From assembly GCA_049647585.1 (NCBI GenBank), contig JBARXY010000039.1:52484-116483 (forward strand): a DNA stretch of 64,000 bases, given 5' to 3'. Below, one piece after another: positions 44,625 through 52,147 of this stretch. Origin of the DNA: JAGQSZ01 sp049647585. Its GTDB lineage: Bacteria > Actinomycetota > Acidimicrobiia > Acidimicrobiales > Microtrichaceae. Each line of letters opens with the position of its first letter. Position 1 is the first letter of the stretch. Both the position numbers and the translations under genes were made by a program. The notes under the pieces were generated by a model that saw only the letters and a list, made by a program, of their open reading frames with translations, did not search any database and was not told the origin of the DNA.

Positions 44625-45410
44625 TCACAGCGGACCCGAGATTCCGCCGTCCTTGCGGACACGCCAGAAATGGATCGCCATGAAGATGACGGTGATGAAG
44701 GGGAAGAAGAGTACGTGCAACACGTACCACCGTAGGAGGGTGTCGGTTCCGATCTCGGCACCACCGAGGAGAACGAAGCGGACCTGGTCCCCGAAGACTG
44801 GTGTGTAGCCGATCATGTTGGTACCCACCGTCACTGCCCAGAGCGCCAGCTGGTCCCATGGGAGCAGGTAGCCGGTGAACGACAGAAGCAGTGTCAGGGT
44901 CAGCAGGATGACACCGATGACCCAGTTGAACTCACGTGGCGCCTTGTACGCGCCGTGGTAGAAGACCCGGGCCATGTGGAGGAACACCGAGATAACCATC
45001 AGGTGGGCGGCCCATCTGTGCATGTTCCGCACAAGTAGCCCGAAGGTCACTGTGGTCTGGAGGGCATAGATGTCGTCCCATGCCTGAGCGGCGGTGGGGC
45101 GGTAGAAGAACATCAGGAAGATGCCGGTGACAGTAAGGATTATGAACAGGAAGAAGCTCAGTCCACCGAGGCAGAGGGTGTAGCTGACCTTGACCGCGTG
45201 GCGCTTCACCTTCACCGGGTGCAGGTGATAGAGCACGCTGTTCATGATCACGTAGGAGCGGTTCCTCGGGCTGTCCGAGTAACCCTTACGGAAGATCGAC
45301 CCCGGTCGGAAGATGGAGTTCCACGCCTGCGAACCCTGCGTCTTGTCCCAGACATCGCTGAGTTTGTCCTGCATCTTCTGACCCTTGGAGCCCTGCATCG
45401 TCTTGGCCAC
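44625..45410 (-). CDS. Cytochrome b6-like subunit of the bc complex
   Basis: A 261-residue protein with four membrane segments. Heme ligands H131 and H145 (RNMHRWAAHLMVISVFLHMARVF in outline) and H232 and H247 (VLHVLFFPF ... MAIHFW). The second pair has 14 residues between, as in cytochrome b6 rather than mitochondrial cytochrome b. A polar N-terminal extension of about 50 residues precedes the core. Usual actinobacterial QcrB is one fused protein; here it is split. Confidence 0.9.
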   Translation of the reverse strand: MAKTMQGSKGQKMQDKLSDVWDKTQGSQAWNSIFRPGSIFRKGYSDSPRNRSYVIMNSVLYHLHPVKVKRHAVKVSYTLCLGGLSFFLFIILTVTGIFLMFFYRPTAAQAWDDIYALQTTVTFGLLVRNMHRWAAHLMVISVFLHMARVFYHGAYKAPREFNWVIGVILLTLTLLLSFTGYLLPWDQLALWAVTVGTNMIGYTPVFGDQVRFVLLGGAEIGTDTLLRWYVLHVLFFPFITVIFMAIHFWRVRKDGGISGPL

Positions 45411-45453
45411 GGTTATTCCCTACTCTCCTCTGTCCTCGTCCGTCGAATCCGGG

Positions 45454-45870
45454 CTAGGCGAGACGCATCCCGTAGCCGTAGCCATGGGAGCTCGTTCGTT
45501 GATGTGCGTCACCGGCTGCGGCGGGATCTCCGACCTTGCCGAGGATGATCACGCCGGTTGGACAGCGGTCCACACAGAGTGCGCATCGGGTACAGACATC
45601 GTCATCAATCAGGAACACCACGTTGTCCGTGGGATCCAGGCCGGGCTGATCGATGCCGATTGCTTCGTCGACCACGGATGGGCGCAACATGAAGATGCAC
45701 TTCCATGGACAGATGTCGACACAGCCTTCGCATTGGATGCACTCGGACTGGTCAATATGAATGAACTGCTTTGGCTTGACGGCCTTCGCGAGATAGTCGG
45801 CGTCAACTTCCTGGAGTACGTAGTCATCTCGAAACTCCGGCATCGGTGGGTTCGCATCGGTGACACCCAT
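45454..45870 (-). CDS. 2[4Fe-4S] ferredoxin-like protein
   Basis: A 138-residue protein with two cluster motifs: C44-C47-C50-C54 (CIQCEGCVDICP) and C93-C96-C99-C103 (CTRCALCVDRCPTG). About 38 residues precede the first motif and 28 follow, with an H/Y/G-rich end. It is 43 bases upstream of the cytochrome b6 gene and 21 bases downstream of the next membrane protein gene, so it belongs to the bc operon. It may be a soluble donor or a cytoplasmic subunit of the complex. Confidence 0.88.
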   Translation of the reverse strand: MGVTDANPPMPEFRDDYVLQEVDADYLAKAVKPKQFIHIDQSECIQCEGCVDICPWKCIFMLRPSVVDEAIGIDQPGLDPTDNVVFLIDDDVCTRCALCVDRCPTGVIILGKVGDPAAAGDAHQRTSSHGYGYGMRLA

Positions 45871-45891
45871 GGGACCTCCTCTGACCTTGCC

Positions 45892-46356
45892 TCAGGCCCG
45901 CTTGACCAGCGGGCGACCATAGTTGGAAGTTGGCTCGATGGCTTTGGCGGCGTCAGCACGCTTGCCGCGGTTCTGCCACCAGCCCCAGACCCACATCTGT
46001 AGGCCCAGGAAGACGACATAGAGGACGGTTGCGATGATGTCGCGAACAGCCCTGGCGTTGACCATTATCGGGAACCACGGAGTGCTCCAGGACCAGCCGA
46101 CGAACGGCAGGGTGATCTCGCCGCCCTTGCCGAACCAGATGAGGTCCGGACGCCAGCCAAGCTCGGAGTCCGCCCAGGTGAGCCACTGGTGGGGAACCAC
46201 GCCGTAGATCCAGAAAATGATGAAGAAGACGTACACGGCGCCCAACATCGCCTCACCCCAGGTGAGCGTTGTTCCGACGGGACGCTTCTTGGCATAGCTG
46301 AAGATCGGAGCGACCATCGCCGCTGCCAGCAGTAGCGACACTATGAATGCGACCAC
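45892..46356 (-). CDS. Unassigned small membrane protein, first gene of the respiratory block
   Basis: A 154-residue protein with about three membrane segments (about 2-20, 34-54, 103-124), many Trp residues (WFGKGGEITLPFVGWSWSTPWF) and a cytoplasmic Lys/Arg-rich end. No heme or cluster motif. It is first after the Rex operator and just before the ferredoxin, so it is probably a subunit or assembly factor of the bc complex. I do not recognise the family. Confidence 0.75.
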   Translation of the reverse strand: MVAFIVSLLLAAAMVAPIFSYAKKRPVGTTLTWGEAMLGAVYVFFIIFWIYGVVPHQWLTWADSELGWRPDLIWFGKGGEITLPFVGWSWSTPWFPIMVNARAVRDIIATVLYVVFLGLQMWVWGWWQNRGKRADAAKAIEPTSNYGRPLVKRA

Positions 46357-46452
46357 GGGATACCTCTGTGCTTCGAATGCTTCATGTCTGCGTTCCCGAC
46401 CTATCTGAGTCTCTCATCAGCCACCGACGCAACCGTAGGGGCTTTGCCGGCG

Positions 46453-46470
46453 TTGTGAATATTCTCACAA
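46453..46470. promoter_or_regulatory. Rex operator in the divergent respiratory promoter region
   Basis: TTGTGAATATTCTCACAA matches the Rex consensus TTGTGAA-N4-TTCACAA at 13 of 14 fixed positions. It lies 97 bases upstream of the bc/nuo block and 269 bases upstream of the divergent cytochrome c, inside a 382-base region (46357-46738) with no gene. A rex gene is present at 56723-57388. Rex represses respiratory genes when NADH is low, so the site should raise expression as NADH builds up. Nothing else clear was seen in the region. Confidence 0.75.
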
Positions 46471-46738
46471 GTCTAGATGGACTTGTCGGTGGTGGTGGTC
46501 TACCACGAGCCCGACCCACGAGGCACATTGACCCCGGATAGCGCGGCCTGACATCACCATCCGGTAGCCTGCCTCGGTCACGTGTGACAGACCCACGAAG
46601 GTGTCGCGATCCGAACTCGATCGATCCGGGATAACTCCCTCATCGCTCCGGCTTGGTTGCTGGCAACCCTTCGTGCGTATTGTTGCTGTGATCTCCCACA
46701 TCTCGGGAGTCGCCATTCCAGACGCCGCGGAGGCAGCG

Positions 46739-47497
46739 TTGACTGAAATCCCAGAGCATCTCCTCGCCAGAAGCAAGGCTCGTCGTTCCGCCATGGGCGG
46801 AGGTGGCGACGCTCCTGCGACTGCAGCCGCTGACACACCGGCCGCCAGCGCCGCGCCTGCTACCCAGGCCGCGGCCAGCGCTGCCCCGGCGGTCGTTGAC
46901 ACCACACCGAAGGAGCCAGATCCCGTCGCACCTTGGGTCGAGGCTGCCAATTCCCGCCGCAAGATCCCGTTCTGGGCGCTTCCGGTTCTGATTGGTCTGA
47001 TCCCTTGGGCGGCCATGTACATGCTGACCCTCGACCCGCCGACTCCCAAGGAGCTCGGCCCGCTCGATGCTGGGGCCGAGGTTTACGGCACTAAGGGTTG
47101 CTCCGGCTGTCACGGCGCAACCGGCCAAGGCAGCGGCGCCAACCCGGCCCTCACCGGCGACACGGGTGTCGCCGAGGTCTTCACCAATCCTGGCTCGCAG
47201 GTCGCCTGGGTCGCCGTTGGCTCTACAGGATTCTCCAATGCCGGTCTCACGACTTATGGCGACGCCGACATCAAGCGGCCGGTCAACGGCGGTATGCCGG
47301 CGTGGGGTGACTCGCTCACTCCGGATGAGTTGATGGACGTCGTGCTCCACGAGCGCACCACGATCGATGAAGAGGAATTCGACATCGAGAAGTGGAAGAC
47401 GAACTTCGAAGAGGACCTCTCGGCCCATCTGCCCGCCGACAAGGTCGAGGCCTTCAAGGCCGTCCTGGACAAGTGGGAAGCCAACCCTCCAGCATGA
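46739..47497 (+). CDS. Monoheme membrane-anchored cytochrome c with PEHLL N-terminus
   Basis: A 252-residue protein. I chose the TTG at 46739, because GGAGG lies five bases before it and it gives MTEIPEHLLARSKARRSA, matching MTEVPEHLL of the cytochrome b subunit. An Ala/Pro-rich stretch follows to about residue 65, one membrane segment at about 77-97, and then a cytochrome c domain with CSGCH (121-125) and a likely Met ligand in GGMPAWG. It should carry electrons outside the membrane between the bc complex and an oxidase. No oxidase genes are in the window. Confidence 0.85.
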   Translation: MTEIPEHLLARSKARRSAMGGGGDAPATAAADTPAASAAPATQAAASAAPAVVDTTPKEPDPVAPWVEAANSRRKIPFWALPVLIGLIPWAAMYMLTLDPPTPKELGPLDAGAEVYGTKGCSGCHGATGQGSGANPALTGDTGVAEVFTNPGSQVAWVAVGSTGFSNAGLTTYGDADIKRPVNGGMPAWGDSLTPDELMDVVLHERTTIDEEEFDIEKWKTNFEEDLSAHLPADKVEAFKAVLDKWEANPPA

Positions 47498-47516
47498 GGC
47501 TGAGCGTGAGCCTGAG

Positions 47517-48053
47517 GTGAGCTCAGGACGTCGCTTCAGATCTACGGCGAACGTTCTCGTAGCAATATTTCTAACAGCGGGGCTGATCCTTGGGATCGGC
47601 CTCGTTGTGCTTGGCGGTGGCAGCGACAAGGCGCCTGCGGAGGCACCCAAATCGTCGAACTCCAGTACCCCGACAGCCCCCAGACGAGAACTGCCACTCG
47701 ATGACCTAAGCGCCGGAGCGCTTACCAAACTGACCGGTTTGGTCTTTCCAACTGCGATGACGGATTTCCTGACCGCGGAACTCGAAGGCGGTTCGCAGCT
47801 CGACATCACCTTCGTGATGGCCACCGAACTGGTTGCCGACTTCGTCAAGGCATCGGGGCTGCCGAAGCCGGCTCAGGACAAGCGACTGATCCTGCACAGT
47901 TCGCCGTTGTGGAAACTCAACCCAGAGGAGGACACCACGCTGAGCAGCGCCCAGGACGATCACGGCGAGGTGCACCGGGTGGTCGAGTTGCTGACGAATA
48001 ACGAGACAGGCGCCGACCAAGTACGCGCCCGGATCGTGATCACGCCAAACTGA
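47517..48053 (+). CDS. Small membrane-anchored protein, unknown
   Basis: A 178-residue protein starting at GTG 47517, 20 bases after the cytochrome c stop, likely in the same transcript. One N-terminal membrane segment (about 10-35), a Ser/Thr/Pro/Lys-rich linker, then an extracytoplasmic region of about 120 residues with no cysteine or heme motif (TELVADFVKASGLPKPAQDKR, LIDDHGEVHRV-like). Its end overlaps the convergent pgi by 14 bases. The start is less certain because the ribosome site is weak. Confidence 0.6.
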   Translation: MSSGRRFRSTANVLVAIFLTAGLILGIGLVVLGGGSDKAPAEAPKSSNSSTPTAPRRELPLDDLSAGALTKLTGLVFPTAMTDFLTAELEGGSQLDITFVMATELVADFVKASGLPKPAQDKRLILHSSPLWKLNPEEDTTLSSAQDDHGEVHRVVELLTNNETGADQVRARIVITPN

Positions 48054-49572
48054 GCAGTTCCGCCAGAGGGACCCGCACGGCCCTCTTGCCTGCCGCCTTC
48101 AGAGCGGCCAGGTCACCGTCAGCTTGGGCGTGCTTGAGTTCTCCGAAGGTGAAGTCCTCACCTGGGATGTCCAGGTCCTCGGGGTCCTCGCTGACGACCT
48201 GCATCATGACGATCCTGTCGGGACCGCCCTTGTGGCACTGTCCTGTCGAGTGCAGGAACCGGGGGCCGATCCCGAAGGTTGTGGGAACTCCTGCCCTGTC
48301 CCCGAGGACACGCCGTGCTCTCTGCAACTGCGCTTCGAGCGCGGGGTCCACGAACGCTCCGATGACCAGGGCGTCACCCGGTCGCAACATTGACAGGGCG
48401 TCATCGACAGTCGTCTCTGCGACCGGTTCGCCGGGTGATGCGAGAATCTCTCGGGCGGCACGCTTCGCCGATTCGACATCGGGTTGGTCGAAGGGGTTTA
48501 TCCCCATGACGATCCCGGCGATCGCGGTCGCGAACTCCCAGAGGAACAGTTGGGCACCCAGATCCTGGGGCTCCTCGACCAAGAGGCGGACCGACGGCAC
48601 GGTCGATACTCCCAGAGCATTCTCGGCCAGGAAATCCGCCGAGCCGATGAACACGTGAACGCGATGATCCGGGTCAGGTGAGGTGACGGCCTCCCCCACC
48701 ACCGGCAACAGGCCCTTGCCCTGTTTGCCCGTCGATTCGGCCAGCAACTGCTCGAGCCAGGACCCCAGCGCGGCCAGGTCGTCCTCGATGATGAAGGTCA
48801 CCTTGTCACGGCCGTTGGCCGCCGCGACTGCCAGGAATGCCCCGAGCTGGGCTCCCATGTGGTGTTCGACCGGAGTGTCGGCGCCAAGGGCATCGGCGGC
48901 CTCGTCAGCGGTGTCCAGGAGGACTACGCCATCCAGACCCATCAACGCCGCCGGGAACATACCGAAGGCACTGAGCGCCGAGTACCGTCCGCCGATCTCG
49001 GGCACCCCGTGAGCGACGAAGCGGAACAGGTCATCCGTGGCGAGTTGCTCCAACGCCGAACTGGGATCAGTCACGACTGCGAAGTGTCGCCCGAATGGCT
49101 GACGATTCCAGAAGTAGGCGAGGTGTGAGCGGGTTTCGACCGTGCTTCCGGACTTCGAGGATGCCAGAACGAAGGTCCGCTCGGGATTGGTCGCGGCTGC
49201 GACCCGTGCGACTGCTGCGGGGTCCGTCGAGTCAAGGACCGTCAGACGCGGAAATCCGTCGCCTGGTTCGAAGGTCCGGGCGAGCACTTCGGGGAACAAG
49301 CTGCTTCCGCCCATGCCAAGAACGACGACGTCGTCATAGTCATTGCCGTCGACAGCTTCGTCTGCGGCCAAGACCCACCTTGGCCAGGCATCTCGACTTG
49401 AATCAGTGACTTCAAGCCACCCGAGCCGGTTGGCCACTTCGTCAGGATCTTCCTGCACGACCGTGTGGTCCAAGGACCAGAGCCGCTCGACCGCACTTTC
49501 AGCGGACAGAGATTCCATTGCCCTGGACCAGTCTTCGTCGAGGTCCAGCGGATCGAATTTGGCGGTGATCAC
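48040..49572 (-). CDS. pgi: Glucose-6-phosphate isomerase
   Basis: A 510-residue enzyme interconverting glucose-6-P and fructose-6-P. Seen: VVVLGMGGSSLFPEVL and FVLASSKSGSTVETRSHL for phosphate binding, GGRYSALSAFGMFPA, and the late FLHSTGQCHKGGPDRIVM. The short N-terminal part and overall style resemble the isomerase half of actinobacterial transaldolase-isomerase fusions, though it is a separate gene here. Ten bases downstream of hemL, it may ride the heme operon transcript. Confidence 0.92.
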   Translation of the reverse strand: MITAKFDPLDLDEDWSRAMESLSAESAVERLWSLDHTVVQEDPDEVANRLGWLEVTDSSRDAWPRWVLAADEAVDGNDYDDVVVLGMGGSSLFPEVLARTFEPGDGFPRLTVLDSTDPAAVARVAAATNPERTFVLASSKSGSTVETRSHLAYFWNRQPFGRHFAVVTDPSSALEQLATDDLFRFVAHGVPEIGGRYSALSAFGMFPAALMGLDGVVLLDTADEAADALGADTPVEHHMGAQLGAFLAVAAANGRDKVTFIIEDDLAALGSWLEQLLAESTGKQGKGLLPVVGEAVTSPDPDHRVHVFIGSADFLAENALGVSTVPSVRLLVEEPQDLGAQLFLWEFATAIAGIVMGINPFDQPDVESAKRAAREILASPGEPVAETTVDDALSMLRPGDALVIGAFVDPALEAQLQRARRVLGDRAGVPTTFGIGPRFLHSTGQCHKGGPDRIVMMQVVSEDPEDLDIPGEDFTFGELKHAQADGDLAALKAAGKRAVRVPLAELLSLA

Positions 49573-49582
49573 AATCTCGAAC

Positions 49583-50926
49583 CTACTGCCGTTTCGACGC
49601 CAAGTCCCGAGCTGCTTCGTAAGCCGCCTCGATAGTCAAGCGAAGGTCGTCCGCGGTATGCGCCAGAGACGGGAAGAAGACTTCCCACGGTCCGGGAGCG
49701 AAGGCGACGCCGCGCTCGAGCATCCCGTGGAAAAAGCTCGGATAGTGACCGAGAGCGATCGACCGACCCGCGCTTGCATAGTCGACCGGTGCCGGGCCCC
49801 CGAAGTCGTCGGCGTCACCGAAGAACAGTCCGACGAGCGGACCGACACGAGGGACAACCGCATCGACACCGGCGTCGTTGAAGGCGGCCTGGAGTCCGTC
49901 CGCGAGCACGTTGGCCGAGTCCGCAAGACGGGCGTAGGCATCGGCGTCGAGTTGGTCGAGTACGGCCAGTCCCGCAGCAGTGGCGAGCGGGTTACCTGAG
50001 AGAGTTCCGGCCTGGTAGACCGCGCCCTGAGGGGCCAGGTTCGACATGATCTCGGTCGACGAGGCGAACGCTCCTACGGGCAGGCCGCCGCCGATGATCT
50101 TGCCGAAGCACCAGATGTCAGGTGTCACCCCCGACCACTCGGTCGCACCGCCCACGCACAGCCTGAAGCCGGTGATGACCTCGTCGAAGAGCAGTAGAGC
50201 GCCGACCCGGTCACATTCGGCACGGAGCCCAGCGAGGAAGCCTTCGGCCGGTGGGACAAGGCCCATGTTCGCGGCTACGGGTTCGACTATGACCACGGCA
50301 ATCGTCTCGTCCAGTGTCGGCACCACGTTGTAGGGCAACACGATGGTGTCCTGCACCGCTCCGGTGGGAACGCCCGCCGAGTCCGGAGGCGCACCCGTCT
50401 CCATGGCGCCTTCGGCGACGCCTGATCCCGCAGCGGCAAGCAACGCGTCGGAGTGGCCGTGGTAGTTGCCCTCAAACTTCACGAGCTTGGATCGACCAGT
50501 GGCGCCCCTGGCCAGCCGGATGGCCGACATGGTCGCCTCGGTGCCCGAGCTGACCAGACGGACCTGATCCATTCCCGGTACCCGTGAGCACAGCTCCTCG
50601 GCCAGTCGCACCTCGCCCGGGGTGGTCGCGCCGAAGGTCGTGCCGTGAGTCGCTGCCCGTTGGATCGTCTCGACCACCAGCGGGTGGGCGTGACCGAGAA
50701 TCGACGCGCCGTAGCTCTGCACGTAGTCGATGTAACGGGTCCCTTCGACGTCCCACACGTAGGCACCCTGCCCGCGGGTGACGAAGTACGGGGTGCCGCC
50801 AACGGACCGGAACGCCCGCACCGGTGAATTGACCGACCCGGGAATGCGCAACGCCGCGCGCTCATACATTCCGGCGTTGGTCATCTCTATCGCAACCTCG
50901 TCGGAGTGATGGCCGGTTGTATTCAC
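49583..50926 (-). CDS. hemL: Glutamate-1-semialdehyde 2,1-aminomutase
   Basis: PLP enzyme making 5-aminolevulinate. Seen: GSVNSPVRAFRSVGGTP, VSSGTEATMSAIRLARGATGR, KFEGNYHGHSDALLAAAGSG, LLFDEVITGFR, and the PLP lysine in WCFGKIIGGGLPVGAF. Start at GTG 50926 (447 residues), preceded by GGAGG, overlaps the hemB stop by four bases (GTGA). With hemA in the same operon it completes the C5 pathway from glutamyl-tRNA. Confidence 0.95.
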   Translation of the reverse strand: MNTTGHHSDEVAIEMTNAGMYERAALRIPGSVNSPVRAFRSVGGTPYFVTRGQGAYVWDVEGTRYIDYVQSYGASILGHAHPLVVETIQRAATHGTTFGATTPGEVRLAEELCSRVPGMDQVRLVSSGTEATMSAIRLARGATGRSKLVKFEGNYHGHSDALLAAAGSGVAEGAMETGAPPDSAGVPTGAVQDTIVLPYNVVPTLDETIAVVIVEPVAANMGLVPPAEGFLAGLRAECDRVGALLLFDEVITGFRLCVGGATEWSGVTPDIWCFGKIIGGGLPVGAFASSTEIMSNLAPQGAVYQAGTLSGNPLATAAGLAVLDQLDADAYARLADSANVLADGLQAAFNDAGVDAVVPRVGPLVGLFFGDADDFGGPAPVDYASAGRSIALGHYPSFFHGMLERGVAFAPGPWEVFFPSLAHTADDLRLTIEAAYEAARDLASKRQ

Positions 50927-51903
50927 TGCATTGCCTCCGCCAGTTCTCTTGTGAAGTACGTGAGGATCAGATCCGCTCCAGCCCGTTTGATGGCTGTCGT
51001 CTGTTCCATGGCGACTGCCGGACCGTCGATCCAACCGCGCTCGGCCGCTGCCTTGACCATCGCGTATTCGCCCGAGACCTGATATGCGGCGAGTGGGACG
51101 TCGACCATCGCCCGTGCGTGGGTCAATACGTCGAGGTACGTGAGCGCAGGCTTGACCATGACCATGTCGGCCCCTTCGGAGATGTCGGCGCGGATCTCCT
51201 CCATCGACTCCCGCAGGTTTCGATAGTCCTGCTGGTACGCCTTGCGGTCACCGCCGTTGGCTATCTCTACGTCGACTGCCTCGCGGAAGGGCCCGTACAG
51301 GGCGGACGCATACTTGGCGGAATAGGCGAGGATCGCCACTTCCTCGAAGCCTTCCTCGTCGAGGTTGTCGCGGATGGCCATGACCTGTCCGTCCATCATT
51401 CCCGAAGGCGCACAGATGTCGACCCCGGCCTCGGCCTGGGCGATGGCGACCTCGGCGTAGCGCTCCAGGGTGGCGTCGTTGTCGACATCTCCGTACGGGG
51501 TGAGCAGACCGCAGTGGCCGTGATCGGTGTACTCGTCCAGACACAGGTCGGCCATGACGACTATCTGGTCGCCGAATTCGTCGCGCAATTCCCGCAGCGC
51601 CACCTGCACGATTCCGTCGGGATCAGAAGCTCCGGACCCCTCGGCGTCCTTGACCTCGGGGACACCGAAAAGGATCAGCGCGTTGACGCCCAGGTCGACC
51701 AGTTGGGCGACCTCGGACCGGAGGGATTCGACCGTGTGTTGGACGACTCCGGGGAGGGACTCGATCGGGTTGGGCGTATCGATCCCCTCGCGCACGAACA
51801 TTGGTGCAACGAGGTCATCGACGCTGAGTCGGGTCTCGGCCACCAGGCGCCGGAGGGCGGGGGTGCGACGGAGTCTGCGGAGTCTCTGCTGGGGGAACGA
51901 CAC
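50923..51903 (-). CDS. hemB: Porphobilinogen synthase (ALA dehydratase)
   Basis: A 326-residue enzyme condensing two 5-aminolevulinates. Metal-site region DLCLDEYTDHGHCG keeps two of the three classic zinc cysteines, the middle one replaced by Asp; the Schiff-base lysines are in AYSAKYASALYGPF and MVKPALTYLD. It overlaps hemL by four bases. A 244-base spacer with GC-rich repeats separates it from cobA-hemD, so it may have its own promoter. Confidence 0.95.
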   Translation of the reverse strand: MSFPQQRLRRLRRTPALRRLVAETRLSVDDLVAPMFVREGIDTPNPIESLPGVVQHTVESLRSEVAQLVDLGVNALILFGVPEVKDAEGSGASDPDGIVQVALRELRDEFGDQIVVMADLCLDEYTDHGHCGLLTPYGDVDNDATLERYAEVAIAQAEAGVDICAPSGMMDGQVMAIRDNLDEEGFEEVAILAYSAKYASALYGPFREAVDVEIANGGDRKAYQQDYRNLRESMEEIRADISEGADMVMVKPALTYLDVLTHARAMVDVPLAAYQVSGEYAMVKAAAERGWIDGPAVAMEQTTAIKRAGADLILTYFTRELAEAMQ

Positions 51904-52001
51904 ATCCGGATCCTACGACAGAGCCTCATCGCCGCTATCCGCGGACCCGGATCCGGAACCTGGGCTCTTGGCGGCCCGATCAGTGGCATGTAGCAGCGGG
52001 T

Positions 52002-52145
52002 TCGGACGCGGACGCGCAACTCTGGACGCGCCCGCGGACGCGCAACTCCGGACGCGCAACACCGGCACGCCCACGGACAGTGAGCAAAGCGCGCCTGCGG
52101 GCGCGTTCCGCTACGGACAGTGAGAAAAACGCGCCCGCGGACGCG
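52002..52145. repeat. GC-rich repeat array between hemB and cobA-hemD
   Basis: The words GGACGCGCAAC and GACGCGCCCGCGGACGCGC recur, followed by two copies of a 32-bp unit 40 bases apart (52074-52105 and 52114-52145), both starting CGGACAGTGAG and ending in a GCGCC(T/C)GCGG stem-forming stretch. The second copy ends two bases before the cobA-hemD stop codon. They could fold into hairpins in the transcript and reduce read-through or processing. Role unknown. Confidence 0.7.
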
Positions 52146-52147
52146 CT

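Noticed and set aside
46640..47848. Open frame of 402 codons on the minus strand
   Set aside because: Antisense to the cytochrome c with its CSGCH motif and ribosome site; no protein-like features.
50923..51903. HemB metal site with one Cys changed to Asp as a novelty
   Set aside because: DLCLDEYTDHGHCG is, as far as I recall, common in actinobacterial ALA dehydratases, so it is ordinary for the group.
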